Position numbers and translations under genes: made by a program. Shown here piece by piece: positions 24,607 to 33,866 of a DNA stretch of 56,457 nucleotides (within the stretch, counting starts at the first letter, position 1; each line of letters begins with the position of its first letter). The stretch covers positions 1 to 56,457 of the forward strand of contig JAHHIL010000033.1 of the NCBI GenBank assembly GCA_019358975.1, given 5' to 3'. The DNA is from Trichocoleus desertorum ATA4-8-CV12. Lineage in GTDB: Bacteria; Cyanobacteriota; Cyanobacteriia; FACHB-46. The notes beneath the pieces are model-generated. The model did not search any database, was not told where the DNA came from, and saw only the letters and a program-made list of their open reading frames with translations.

Positions 24607-25864
24607 GTTGCTTGGCTCGTTTTCCTTTGGTCTTTTTCCCGTTATCTGCTTTTTCCCGCTCGGCTCGAATGCAGTCGAGTAATACGGAAGCAGGTTCATC
24701 GTTGGGATCTTGTTCAACCAGCTCACCTCGAAAGGCTTTGGCAAGGATTGCTTGTTCTAGTTGAGGGATTTTTGTAATTGCTTGGTCTACCCACTCAAAA
24801 GTCCTGTTGAGGCAAAGGAAAAACTGCTCTGCTTCTGCTTGGAGTTCAGGCGGAGCAATCGGCATAACTAGCTGCTGAAGATTGCGAAGATACACTCTAT
24901 AGCGAACACTGCCTTGAGTCTCAATTTCTAAGCGGCTTTGTCCTGAACGACTACGGAGATAGCGACAAAGTAGCTCTGATGACATGGTGCCTTTAGTCTG
25001 AAAAACTTGATACTCTGGGCTAACAATTGCAGGTTCATCCTTTCGATACCTTGCAATTGAGCCAATACTAAATCTGATTGGATTGAATACAATATCGCCA
25101 GAGCGAATAACTTTGCATTTTGGAGCAGACTTTTCTCCTAAAGGCTCTCTACGCTCGGTAATACACCCTTCATTAGATAGCCCAACGACTGGATATTTGT
25201 ACCAGTAATCTCCAGCTAATTCATTACGGGCTTCTATATGATTACCAAGTTTTCCTTCATCCCATGAGGTTGTGTAGTGAGCAACTAAAAGATGTTCAAG
25301 CTGGTGGGCTTGCTCAAGTGCTTGTTTTGCCCGTTGATAGCGATCGCGCAACTCCTCAATCTTGGCAACAATCCGCTTTTGCTCATTGACAGGTGGAAGA
25401 ACTACAGGAGCAGTTTCCAATCGGCTTTTATTCAAAATTGCTGCGTTGACCGTGGCAGATGCGTTCTCAATAATCCAGGAGCGTAGGAAATATTGTGACC
25501 AGTAGTAGAGAAAATGAGCAGAAACTATTTGAGCAGGTACTAAAGCATTAAGCTGTTGATTGATTACAGATGGGCAATTGAGTAAGCCAATTTTTCCAAC
25601 AGTTCCTATGCAAACTGCTAAAGTGCTGTTTTCAGGAATGATACGAGCTTGCGCCGCTCCTAACTGAGTTAAAGTCCTGTTAGGAAGCAACATTCTACCA
25701 GAAGGATCAATTTGTGATGGCGTTACAAATGGGATGTCACCCTCCCAAAAAGCTGAATTACTAGTGGATGGAGTTTTTCCAGTAATTACAGATGCAATAC
25801 TTTTGATATCTGTCCAGATCCAACCATCAGGTAGTTCTGTCAATTCGTCACTCATATCTTGCAA
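24590..25864 (-). CDS. hsdS: type I restriction-modification specificity subunit HsdS
   Basis: A 424-aa protein with two target-recognition domains (about 10-155 and 215-365), each followed by a helical conserved region: EQKRIVAKIEELRDRYQRAK (about 159-178) and QAITKIPQLEQAILAKAFRG (about 374-393). Each target domain reads half of a bipartite site, and the helices set the spacing and bind HsdM. It is separated from hsdM by about 1.5 kb of toxin-antitoxin genes, an unusual gap since M and S normally overlap. Both domains look full length, so it is probably functional. Confidence 0.92.
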   Translation of the reverse strand: MQDMSDELTELPDGWIWTDIKSIASVITGKTPSTSNSAFWEGDIPFVTPSQIDPSGRMLLPNRTLTQLGAAQARIIPENSTLAVCIGTVGKIGLLNCPSVINQQLNALVPAQIVSAHFLYYWSQYFLRSWIIENASATVNAAILNKSRLETAPVVLPPVNEQKRIVAKIEELRDRYQRAKQALEQAHQLEHLLVAHYTTSWDEGKLGNHIEARNELAGDYWYKYPVVGLSNEGCITERREPLGEKSAPKCKVIRSGDIVFNPIRFSIGSIARYRKDEPAIVSPEYQVFQTKGTMSSELLCRYLRSRSGQSRLEIETQGSVRYRVYLRNLQQLVMPIAPPELQAEAEQFFLCLNRTFEWVDQAITKIPQLEQAILAKAFRGELVEQDPNDEPASVLLDCIRAEREKADNGKKTKGKRAKQLKLEV

Positions 25865-25912
25865 TCAATTCAAAATTAAGGAAGTAGAATTCAATAGGGA
25901 AGGGCGATGCTG

Positions 25913-26278
25913 TTATGTTTCGTCCTCTTCTTCAGGCAATGGGGGCAATAATGCTTCTACCTGTAATAACAATCCTGGTAATTCTGTTGTGAGTATCTGC
26001 CACAAAACTTCCTGCCTAACTTGTTCATAACGATGAGCAATAATATTTCGTAACCCAATTGCATTTCGCCAATCGATTTGTGTGTGCGCCTGTTGAAATT
26101 CCAATGATATTCGTCGTGCAGCTTCACCCAAAATTTCAAACTGACGCTCTACAGCACTCTGCATAAAAACGCTAGCTAGATAATCTTCTAATGAAGCTCC
26201 TTGAGTGAATTCTTGAATGCGCCTGATTGCCTGCGCCATATCCCACAAAGAGGTTGCATCACGGTTATTCGCTTGCAT
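25913..26278 (-). CDS. hepT: HepT-like HEPN ribonuclease toxin
   Basis: A 121-aa HEPN (DUF86) protein. The catalytic RX4-6H motif with the following Tyr is seen in LRNIIAHRYEQV (about 76-87), where R, H and Y are spaced as in HepT. HepT cleaves RNA, in some cases tRNA, and is silenced by adenylylation of the motif Tyr by the MntA partner. Its start overlaps the end of the nucleotidyltransferase gene by 14 bp, the usual HepT/MntA layout. It lies between hsdS and hsdM. Confidence 0.87.
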   Translation of the reverse strand: MQANNRDATSLWDMAQAIRRIQEFTQGASLEDYLASVFMQSAVERQFEILGEAARRISLEFQQAHTQIDWRNAIGLRNIIAHRYEQVRQEVLWQILTTELPGLLLQVEALLPPLPEEEDET

Positions 26279-26612
26279 AAATCACTCGATTGGTCTTCAG
26301 AATCTCAGCTCTACTATAGGGATTTTTAAGTAACTGCTTTTGAGTTAGATCAACTTTCCTGCCAAATAGATTTTCTATTTCCTCCTGCATATCTAGCCAG
26401 CTAGAAAGCGTTAAACAGTAAGCAGGAGCAAAAGTAATTAAAACATCGACATCACTACTATCGGGGCGAAAGTCATCTCGTAACACTGAACCAAACAGCG
26501 CAAATTCGGTAATCTGCCAACGCTGACAGTAAGCCTCGATATCTGATAGAGAAACATGGAGGCGATCGCGGATGATCTGCTGTAAATCGAGTTCAAGGTT
26601 GTACATAATCAC
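26265..26612 (-). CDS. mntA: MntA-like nucleotidyltransferase antitoxin
   Basis: A 115-aa minimal nucleotidyltransferase with ITEFALFGSVLRDDFRPDSS (about 34-53) and DVDVLITF (about 54-61), the GSxxR and DxD signature, and a third acidic site near GRKVDLTQ. In known pairs it adds AMP to the HEPN toxin. It overlaps the HepT gene and starts 2 bp after the end of another MNT gene, so three small genes are coupled. An in-frame Met two codons on is an alternative start. Confidence 0.85.
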   Translation of the reverse strand: MIMYNLELDLQQIIRDRLHVSLSDIEAYCQRWQITEFALFGSVLRDDFRPDSSDVDVLITFAPAYCLTLSSWLDMQEEIENLFGRKVDLTQKQLLKNPYSRAEILKTNRVIYASE

Positions 26613-26614
26613 CG

Positions 26615-26908
26615 TTATAGATAAACAACCTCAGATAAGACCCGCTCTCGAATTCTCGGTTTTAAGCCATTTTTGGTGACCACATCCACCTTCATCCCCA
26701 GCACTTCGCTCAAATCTTCCCGCAGTTCAACCAACTTAAATAACGTCGGAGCCTGATCGTAGTCAATCAACACATCCACATCACTTGCCTCAGTCTGCTC
26801 TTGCCGAGCATAGGAACCGAAGATGCCCAACTCGGTCACTCGGTAAGCTTGCTGCAACCGTGGCTTAATTTGGGTCAAGCGCTCTTTAACTTCCTCAAGC
26901 GTTTTCAT
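26615..26908 (-). CDS. second minimal nucleotidyltransferase (MNT)
   Basis: A 97-aa MNT protein with VTELGIFGSYARQEQTEASD (about 24-43), VDVLIDYDQ and GMKVDVVTKNGLKPRIRERV. It is complete but has no HEPN partner directly upstream, where a broken hicA lies instead. It could be an orphan antitoxin, a second partner for the HepT downstream, or a remnant of its own pair. Tight spacing (2 bp) with the next MNT gene points to co-transcription. Confidence 0.82.
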   Translation of the reverse strand: MKTLEEVKERLTQIKPRLQQAYRVTELGIFGSYARQEQTEASDVDVLIDYDQAPTLFKLVELREDLSEVLGMKVDVVTKNGLKPRIRERVLSEVVYL

Positions 26909-26930
26909 AACGGCTTAAGCTCCTTCAGTT

Positions 26931-27088
26931 CTACAAACCTTCTAATTCACGCAAAAATTCATCTGGGCTTAGCTCGATTTCTCGTAAAATTTCTCGAACG
27001 TGGCTTCCTTTTTGCCTCACTGCCTCAAACCCTAACTTTTCAGCAGCTTGTCCATCGTCTGAAAATTGACGATTGGTCAACGGCTCAT
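26931..27088 (-). pseudogene. hicA: broken hicA toxin gene
   Basis: Downstream of hicB the minus strand reads AAEKLGFEAVRQKGSHV, the N-terminal HicA fold with its catalytic His, and then joins directly to REILREIELSPDEFLREL, the C-terminal helix. The usual middle of about 25 residues is missing. The overlapping ATGA start at 27088 runs into a stop after three codons, so there is also a frameshift near the start. The toxin must be inactive. Confidence 0.75.
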
Positions 27089-27303
27089 GCACTGACCTCA
27101 ATCTGTTGAATGCCTACAAATCTCGGCAAATTCTCTAACTCATTGCCGTACTCCTCTAGGCAAAGTTCCAGCACTTCCTTGAGGTTGATTTGCAACTCAT
27201 CTAAGCTCTCTGCTTGGGTATGTGCCCCCGTAACCCCTGGAACAATCCCAACATAAAGTTTTGTCTCTGGATCATATTCCACGTAAGCGGTAAAGGTTTT
27301 CAT
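27085..27303 (-). CDS. hicB: HicB-family antitoxin
   Basis: A 72-aa protein with the HicB RNase-H-like fold: [20 protein letters not shown] (about 3-22) and [20 protein letters not shown] (about 25-44). The C-terminal DNA-binding domain of longer HicB proteins is missing, as in the short HicB subgroup. It lies directly before the hicA remnant, with an overlapping ATGA. With the toxin dead it may be a solitary leftover or may still neutralise HicA made elsewhere. Confidence 0.85.
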   Translation of the reverse strand: MKTFTAYVEYDPETKLYVGIVPGVTGAHTQAESLDELQINLKEVLELCLEEYGNELENLPRFVGIQQIEVSA

Positions 27304-27345
27304 CAGAGTTGCTCTACTTAATTTCAGTGGATTGCTCGTGTCTTC

Positions 27346-28818
27346 TTATTCTAGAGTTGGCATCCCGACCGAAGCACTGGTTGCCTCTGCTGCTTCTTCG
27401 CCTTCCAGCAACACCATCAGGGCTTCCATCTCCTTCGTGGCAATCCGCAGCTTCTCCATAATCTCAGCCGCGATCGCCTCTGGTTCTGGTAGGTCATCCC
27501 CCGACTGCAAACTCTCATCCCGAAGCCAGGAAATATCGAGGTTTTCATTGCGCTTCGTGATCTGCTCTCGCGTAAAGCAACGGAACCGCCCCTCTTCACC
27601 CAGATCCACCCGCGCACTCAGGCCGTTCGGATCATCTCCATAGCACTGCTCAAACTCCACAAAATGCTCACGAGTTAGAGGAATGCGCTTGCCAAAGCTG
27701 GGCATATTGGTTCGCATATCGTAAATCCAGACCGCCTGGGTGTTGCCCTTTTCTGTCTTGCCCCGTTGGAAGAACAGCACATTGGTTTTCACCCCCTGCG
27801 CGTAAAAAATTCCCGTCGGCAATCGCAGAATCGTATGCAGATTGCACTTGTCCATCAAATCTGCCCGAATCGATCGCCCCTGACCATCCTCAAACAGCAC
27901 GTTATCTGGCAACACCACCGCTGCCCGTCCCCCTGGCTTGAGCGATCGATAGATGTGTTGCAAAAACGCCAACTGCTTGTTGGAAGTGGGATAAGTAAAG
28001 TCATCCCGCGTCGGCATTCCCCCGCCCTTCTTGGTGCCAAACGGCGGATTGGTCAAAATCACATCAGCCTTCGCCAACCGTTGCCCATCGGGTGCCAGCG
28101 TATCTCCCAGCGTCACTGCCCCCTCAATTCCGTGCAGCATCATATTCATCAGCAACAAGCGGTGAGCATCCTGCACCAGCTCAATACCATAAAACGCTTG
28201 CTGTCTCTGAAATACCTGCTCTGCTTCACTCAAGTCAAACAAGTCATCCGTGCGCTGCTTGATGCAGCGATCTGCCGAAATCAAAAATCCACCTGTCCCC
28301 GCTGCGGGGTCTTGAATTAGTTCCCCGGGCTGCGGCTGCATCAGCGCCACCATGCAATCAATCAACGGACGCGGCGTAAAATACTGCCCTGCCCCCGACT
28401 TCTTCTCACTGGCATTCTTCTCCAGCAACCCCTCATACAGGTCGCCCAAACCCTCTTCCTTGGCAGAGTACCAGTCCAGCTCATCAATGCTCTGCACCAG
28501 CTTCTTCAGGATGCGAGGTTGCTTCACCGCTGTCTGAGCATTGGCAAAAATCGCCTGCACTCGCTGCGCCGACTCCTCCGACCCCAAATGCAGCAACGCC
28601 GCCCGATAAAACGTCAGTTGCTCCACCCCATCCTTGCTAGTTAAATCGCCCCAGCGATAGCCCTCCGGTAACTGCCCTTCATTCCCTGTCTCCTGCATCA
28701 TCTTCAGAAACAACAGGTAGGTTAGCTCAGTTACATACTGCAAATAAGTGATGCCATCGTCCCGCAGGACATGACACAAACTCCACAGCTTTTGGACAAT
28801 ATCACTCGTTGCGCTCAT
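27346..28818 (-). CDS. hsdM: type I restriction-modification DNA methyltransferase HsdM
   Basis: A 490-aa N6-adenine methyltransferase. The N-terminal helical domain (about 1-130, VQKLWSLCHVLRDDGITYLQ) is followed by the SAM-binding motif DPAAGTGGFLISA (about 168-180) and the catalytic motif NPPFG within ADVILTNPPFGTKKGGG (about 252-268). It acts with HsdS to methylate the target and with HsdR to restrict unmodified DNA. The next genes leftward are toxin-antitoxin genes rather than hsdS. Confidence 0.95.
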   Translation of the reverse strand: MSATSDIVQKLWSLCHVLRDDGITYLQYVTELTYLLFLKMMQETGNEGQLPEGYRWGDLTSKDGVEQLTFYRAALLHLGSEESAQRVQAIFANAQTAVKQPRILKKLVQSIDELDWYSAKEEGLGDLYEGLLEKNASEKKSGAGQYFTPRPLIDCMVALMQPQPGELIQDPAAGTGGFLISADRCIKQRTDDLFDLSEAEQVFQRQQAFYGIELVQDAHRLLLMNMMLHGIEGAVTLGDTLAPDGQRLAKADVILTNPPFGTKKGGGMPTRDDFTYPTSNKQLAFLQHIYRSLKPGGRAAVVLPDNVLFEDGQGRSIRADLMDKCNLHTILRLPTGIFYAQGVKTNVLFFQRGKTEKGNTQAVWIYDMRTNMPSFGKRIPLTREHFVEFEQCYGDDPNGLSARVDLGEEGRFRCFTREQITKRNENLDISWLRDESLQSGDDLPEPEAIAAEIMEKLRIATKEMEALMVLLEGEEAAEATSASVGMPTLE

Positions 28819-28948
28819 TACAAGTCCCAGGCGATCGCGGTTACTGTAGAACCTAAAGTTCCTAGCTTATCTAGCGTATGCAAAAACCAGCAGCAGTCAA
28901 TAGCTTGGAAAATCTCGGATGAGGCCGTAGCATTCTAGGGATCTAATT

Positions 28949-29135
28949 CTGGCGATCGCAGCAGGCAAACATCTCTGCGAAGAACTCCTCGAACTCATGC
29001 AAAGTATCTTTGGACGCATCACCATCAGCTCTGGCTACCGCGCTCCCGAAGTCAATCGCATCTGCAACGAGAAACACTTAGGCTGCGCCAGCAATAAATC
29101 TGACCAATCGGGACACATCTGGGATCAATACCTGA
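28949..29135 (+). pseudogene. fragment of a peptidase M15-like gene
   Basis: The plus strand translates as LCEELLELMQSIFGRITISS then GYRAPEVNR and CASN...GHIWD, the pattern of cyanobacterial D-Ala-D-Ala carboxypeptidase-like (M15) proteins, in which SGYR and the H-x-x-D pair belong to the active site. There is no start codon and the match stops shortly after HIWDQ. Only about 60 codons remain, on the opposite strand to hsdM and the pentapeptide gene, so it is a relic of what occupied this site earlier. Confidence 0.6.
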
Positions 29136-29222
29136 AAATTTCCTATTCTCAAAGGCAACATTACCTCAATTGACTCGATCGAGTACTAGAGCAAAGAGAT
29201 CGACAAAGTTTTAGGAATTCTA

Positions 29223-30170
29223 CTAAGTCCTTTTCAAGCTTGTCTGGCTCAAATTGGTATTTGAAGATTGGTTTAATCCAGGTTTGAAGTGTTTAGCTTC
29301 ATGGTTTAGGAAGGCTGCAAGCCGATTGTGAATACGCTGTACACCTAACTGCGATTGTCCAGATAGCTGATAACAGAGTAGAATTTTTTCCTTTTCCGCA
29401 ATTTCTAGCGTTGCTTTGTGATAGAAGTAACGGAGCCTATAACTCCCCTGAATAAAACTATATTCTCTAATTTTCTCATTATTAGTCTTTGTATCTTTCC
29501 CGCGATAGTCAAGAATAGACTTAGCGTCCTTAACGGCTTGAGAAAGTAATTTTTTATAGTTAGCCTCATCTTCTCTTAAATGCTCTATATCAATTGTGGA
29601 TAGAGCCATTTCAGAATTGCGGATTGTTGGATCTTGTTCTGCATTGGGAGTTTTTTTCTTGAACTCTTGTGCAAACAATTGAATATTGTCAAGATAATCT
29701 TGGTTTCGTCCTGTTTCTCTAGCTCTAAAGTACCAAACTCGTAAGTCGTTGAGACAAGGAATACAATGCTGAAGATGGATTTCAAGGGTTGAGTTAAGTA
29801 ATTCTCCATGAACTACTTTATTGGGCATAGTTACTTGATATAACTTAGCACCATCAAGATTGGCATTAGTAATATCAGCATTTGTTAAATTAGCATAGCT
29901 TAGGTCTGCATTTTTTAGATTAGCCTCTCTAAGGCAGGCATTTGTGAAATCTGAAGAACTTAAATTTACATCTGCAAAATTAACTTTGCTTAAATCTTTA
30001 TTCTTAAATGTTGCTCCGTGAAGGTCACAAGTTATACGAGGATTTTGCTGTCTCCACTTATTCCAAAAATCTGTGCCCCTATCCAGAATCTCTAGCAGAT
30101 GTTTGAAGTTTTCAGCTTCTTGATTTCTCCATTGCGATTCATCCCATTCTCCCCAGTCACTATTTTCCAT
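29223..30170 (-). CDS. pentapeptide-repeat protein between hsdM and hsdR
   Basis: A 315-aa protein. Residues about 50-112 hold about a dozen A(D/N)LXX pentapeptides (DLSKVNFADVNLSSSDFTNA, then LREANLKNADLSYANLTNAD), forming a short right-handed beta helix. The remaining 200 aa are helical and charged, with no domain I recognise. It starts 17 bp after the hsdR stop, so all are likely one transcript. Some pentapeptide proteins mimic DNA and inhibit DNA-binding enzymes, but whether this one controls the restriction enzyme is open. It is visibly more AT-rich than the hsd genes, suggesting later insertion. Confidence 0.75.
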   Translation of the reverse strand: MENSDWGEWDESQWRNQEAENFKHLLEILDRGTDFWNKWRQQNPRITCDLHGATFKNKDLSKVNFADVNLSSSDFTNACLREANLKNADLSYANLTNADITNANLDGAKLYQVTMPNKVVHGELLNSTLEIHLQHCIPCLNDLRVWYFRARETGRNQDYLDNIQLFAQEFKKKTPNAEQDPTIRNSEMALSTIDIEHLREDEANYKKLLSQAVKDAKSILDYRGKDTKTNNEKIREYSFIQGSYRLRYFYHKATLEIAEKEKILLCYQLSGQSQLGVQRIHNRLAAFLNHEAKHFKPGLNQSSNTNLSQTSLKRT

Positions 30171-30187
30171 CAGGTATCTCTAATCTC

Positions 30188-33100
30188 TTAAAATGAACTA
30201 ACTTCTTGCCAAAGGTAATCACCAACCTTGCTCAAGATCGCCTCTAGCTGACCATTGAAAGTTTTGTTTAGGCGCTCAAACCCCCCACCTTGAGTTCTAA
30301 ACTCGCCCTGATCTAAAGCCTCGCGATCGACAATCGTTTCTGCCTTCAATTGCTTACCAATCCGCTCCAGCCATTTCCGCTGTGGCGGTGTCCAAGCCCG
30401 ACTTGCCAAAATTTGCTTAATCGCTCGATCCACGCGATCGCTGTAAGGAATCAACGCATCACCTAAAGCCGCCTGCCGGATAAAGCCAATGATTGAGGCG
30501 GCAGTATCTTCGTTCGTTGCATCTCGCCAAGCTACTTGGAGCGTAGTTTCTGAGTAACCCTTGGCATCCAGTAACAGCTTTAGCTCCTTTAGCTGTGCCC
30601 TGGTCAGTTCTCGCGGTCGTTGTGTCACCACCATCAGCGCTGGAATCTCATTCAAATTCTCTACTAAAAAGGCTTTGAAGCTGTCCAAATAGTCTTGAGG
30701 GCGTTCCGCATTGCCATAACCTCGCTCGATGCTGAGTAGCTCGTCTGCATGGCGGGAAATCAAAATCGGAGCCATTCCACCATCTCGTCGATCCAAAATC
30801 TCCGCGATCACTTTTCGCTGTCGAAACCACTCTCGTACCTGTGCTGAATCACTCTGCTTCAAATGCGGTACCAAATCACCCATTGTCATCCCAGCGATCG
30901 CCTCAAGCTGCTCCCGGTTGCGATCGCTCAAATGCTGCCGTTTGCGCTGCAACTTCGCCAAAAGCTGATCCAGAATTCCCTCAACGGCTGCTGGCTCTGT
31001 CACAGCTTCCAGTTCATCAATCAATTGCGTAAATGAAATGTTGGGATTGACCACTACTGGCTTCATCGTCGAAACCGGGGCGATCGCTTCGTACAAATTC
31101 ACCGCATCAAAAATGCGAAACGCCTGTTTTTGACTGCCATCATCAAAGGTGCAAAGCCGAGTTGCCCGCCCCAACATCTGCTCATAGAGAATCCGCGACT
31201 TGACTCGGCGAATAAACACCAAATTGCAGATCGACGGCACATCAATTCCTGTCGTCAACAGCTCCACGGTCACTGCGATCTTCGGGTTCACCTCATTGCG
31301 AAACTGCCGAATCAACTGCAACGGCTTGTCCACACTCCCGGTAATCTTGGCGATCGCCTCATCCTCGACACTGCCATACTGCTGAGCGATTGCCTGCTTC
31401 AGTTGATCCACCACAATATCGGCATGGTTGTCAGTGGCACAAAAAATTAGCGTCTTTTCTGGCAACGAGGGATCGATGTGCTGGGCGATCGCCTCACAAA
31501 CAACGCGATTAAACTCCTCCGTCACCACCCGCCTATTGAACTGCTCTACCTCCAACCGCACTTCATCCGGTGCGTGAACCAAGTCCAACTGACCCGTTTG
31601 AGGGTTAAAGAACTCCATTTGCTCACCCGCATCCCACACCATGCCTGATTCTGAGAGCTTGGTTTTGATTTGAAAGGGCGGCTCATGGTCGATCAAGTAG
31701 TTGTCGATTACTGCTTCTCGATAGCTGTAGGTATAGACTGGGTCTCCAAAAATTTCGGTAGTGTGCAGTGCTGGAGTGGCTGTCAACCCAATCTTGACCG
31801 CATCAAACTGCTCCAACACCCGTCGATACTTGGAGATGTAGTCGCTATAGTCACGAAATTCCAACTCCGAATCGCTCAGCTCGCGATCAAGCAAATAGCC
31901 CCGGTGGCATTCATCCACGACGATGCAGTCATACTGATCCACAGTCGGTACAGCTGCTTCATCACTTGGGTACAGAATCCGCTTCACGAAGCTTTGAACC
32001 GTGGCAATATGCACCTTGGTTTCTGTATCTGGTGCCGTGTCTTTCAGCTCTTTAATCTCAAAAATGTCGGCAAAGGTCTGCAAACTCTCCATACGAGAGT
32101 CCTTAAACGCATTCGTCGTTTGCTCCCCCAACGCCGTGCGATCGACCAAGAACAGCACCCGCCGGAAGCGCCTTGTTTTCAGCAGCCGATAAACCAGCGC
32201 AATACAGGTTTTGGTTTTACCTGTACCCGTTGCCATTGCCACCAGTAACTTCCGTTCATCCTTGGCCAAAGCTGCTTCTACAGCCCGAATCGCCTTAATC
32301 TGATAGTCCCGCAGCCTCAATCCGTAATTGAAGCCTTCCTGCGCCAGTCGCTGGTGAGCCTGTGCATGATCTTGGGTCAGCATTTCACTTAAACCCTGAG
32401 GAGTGTACCAGTTCCGTAGAGGTCGGCGTATGTTCTCAGGACGGCGCAAGTCCCGAAACCAGACCCCACTCTTAGTCCGGATCTGTTCGAGGAACTCTCG
32501 ACCATTAGTGGCAAAGGCAAATGGAATTTTGTAGTCACTCCAAGGCCCACCCGGTAAAGTTTCCTCGCCTTGCACTTGGTAATCTCGGCTATAACGCTGC
32601 GCTTGATCCAGCTTCCCAGGTACATCAAGCCCTTGCCGCTTAGCCTCTACCGTTGCAACTGCTTGCAACCCAACGAACAACACATAATCCGCAGGTCCAC
32701 TCTTCGTTGGCCATTCTGCGATCGCTAAATTCTTGCCTTTCTGAGGTCGAGTCCCCTTCTGGTAGGTTAGTAGCTCCGAATCAACCTCCCATCCTGCTGC
32801 TCGCAATTGGGCATCAATTAACCTGCGGGTTTCACGCTCATCCAGATCGACTAATGTATCTTGAGCCTGGGCGATCGCTGCTTGAATCACAGGTTGAGAT
32901 TGGCTGACTGCGGCTGCCTGAATCTGGGCTAGATTGTCCAGCAGTTCCTGATTCTTAGTGGTCACCTCTTGCGCTAGTTCTTCAGCAACCAATCGTCGTT
33001 GCGCCTCGGCATCAGCCAGCGCTTGGGCTGCCTCTGCGGTTGATAGCGTGTTCCGAACTTCCTCCCGCAGCTGTTCTAATTCTGCTTTGAGTTCTAGCGT

Positions 33101-33532
33101 CTCTACTGCTGGGTCTGGGGGTGGAATAAACGGCCCAGGATCAAAATTGGGATTTTTTGTGAAAACTTTGTGGAACCAAACCGCTAAGTAACGGGCATAT
33201 TTCAGGCAGCTCAACGCCTGCCGCTGGTTCCCTGCTAGACCATGCGTTGCTTCATTACCCGCCATCCGTAGCTCGTGAAATAATTTATCGACATCCCCTT
33301 TTAGGAGATTGCGATCGCGCAACCGCCTAAGCAAGTCAATCTGCCGCTCATCGGCTGATTTATAAAGCCCCACTTTTGCTGCTGCTAACTGAGCCAGCAA
33401 TTCGCCAAACTGCCGCAGTTTAATCAAGCAGGTATTGGAATCGGTGGCAAAATACCGTTCAGCTAAAGCACCCAGCCGAACGAGCTGCGGATCATGGACT
33501 TCTAGAAAGGCAAAGTTGAGCGAGACCAGCAT
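30188..33532 (-). CDS. hsdR: type I restriction endonuclease subunit HsdR
   Basis: An 1114-aa protein. N-terminal DUF4145-like helical domain (about 1-130), a coiled coil (about 145-200), then the PD-(D/E)XK nuclease with GPADYVLFVGLQAVATVEAK (about 277-296) and Q..RYSRDY, then the SF2 translocase with Walker A MATGTGKTKT (about 428-437), DECHRG box, and motif VI QMLGRATRLC. It cuts DNA after translocation when HsdM/HsdS find an unmethylated site. It is the first gene of the leftward hsdR - pentapeptide - hsdM - TA - hsdS series. Confidence 0.95.
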   Translation of the reverse strand: MLVSLNFAFLEVHDPQLVRLGALAERYFATDSNTCLIKLRQFGELLAQLAAAKVGLYKSADERQIDLLRRLRDRNLLKGDVDKLFHELRMAGNEATHGLAGNQRQALSCLKYARYLAVWFHKVFTKNPNFDPGPFIPPPDPAVETLELKAELEQLREEVRNTLSTAEAAQALADAEAQRRLVAEELAQEVTTKNQELLDNLAQIQAAAVSQSQPVIQAAIAQAQDTLVDLDERETRRLIDAQLRAAGWEVDSELLTYQKGTRPQKGKNLAIAEWPTKSGPADYVLFVGLQAVATVEAKRQGLDVPGKLDQAQRYSRDYQVQGEETLPGGPWSDYKIPFAFATNGREFLEQIRTKSGVWFRDLRRPENIRRPLRNWYTPQGLSEMLTQDHAQAHQRLAQEGFNYGLRLRDYQIKAIRAVEAALAKDERKLLVAMATGTGKTKTCIALVYRLLKTRRFRRVLFLVDRTALGEQTTNAFKDSRMESLQTFADIFEIKELKDTAPDTETKVHIATVQSFVKRILYPSDEAAVPTVDQYDCIVVDECHRGYLLDRELSDSELEFRDYSDYISKYRRVLEQFDAVKIGLTATPALHTTEIFGDPVYTYSYREAVIDNYLIDHEPPFQIKTKLSESGMVWDAGEQMEFFNPQTGQLDLVHAPDEVRLEVEQFNRRVVTEEFNRVVCEAIAQHIDPSLPEKTLIFCATDNHADIVVDQLKQAIAQQYGSVEDEAIAKITGSVDKPLQLIRQFRNEVNPKIAVTVELLTTGIDVPSICNLVFIRRVKSRILYEQMLGRATRLCTFDDGSQKQAFRIFDAVNLYEAIAPVSTMKPVVVNPNISFTQLIDELEAVTEPAAVEGILDQLLAKLQRKRQHLSDRNREQLEAIAGMTMGDLVPHLKQSDSAQVREWFRQRKVIAEILDRRDGGMAPILISRHADELLSIERGYGNAERPQDYLDSFKAFLVENLNEIPALMVVTQRPRELTRAQLKELKLLLDAKGYSETTLQVAWRDATNEDTAASIIGFIRQAALGDALIPYSDRVDRAIKQILASRAWTPPQRKWLERIGKQLKAETIVDREALDQGEFRTQGGGFERLNKTFNGQLEAILSKVGDYLWQEVSSF

Positions 33533-33716
33533 CGTGTTTGTAGGACCTCTATCAGCAGAGTCTCTGCATAGAGAACTGCCTGAAATCAGTTGTAGAGTTC
33601 TGCTTTAGAATCCCCGAACTAACCAGGTTTTAACCTACTTAGAGTAAAAATCTGGTGAAATGTATGTAAAAACCTCAACAAGTTCTACCCTTGCATCAAG
33701 CAACTTGCAATTTAGC

Positions 33717-33866
33717 TTATTTATTGGGCTCTAGCTTGTTTTGCGCTCTTGGATCGGGACAGACATACAAGGCAGGAACGATCACCTCGTGCCAACTCAT
33801 ACCATCGTCTTGAATAACTTTGCTAGTAAGCTGAACTGGCTCTCCGTAGACAATTACACCCAACAT
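33717..33866 (-). CDS. small hypothetical protein of 49 aa
   Basis: A complete short frame on the minus strand, MLGVIVYGEPVQLTSKVIQD then DGMSWHEVIVPALYVC, ending in PNK. Beta-rich composition and normal codon use make it plausible. It stands alone in the 510-bp gap between the membrane ATPase gene and hsdR, and lies leftward of the ATPase cluster in the same orientation. Nothing else was seen in the gap except scattered AT-rich sequence. Confidence 0.4.
   Translation of the reverse strand: MLGVIVYGEPVQLTSKVIQDDGMSWHEVIVPALYVCPDPRAQNKLEPNK

Noticed and set aside
27766-28320. 184-aa plus-strand ORF
   Set aside because: Shadow frame antisense to hsdM.
31670-32248. 192-aa plus-strand ORF
   Set aside because: Shadow frame antisense to the hsdR helicase domain.
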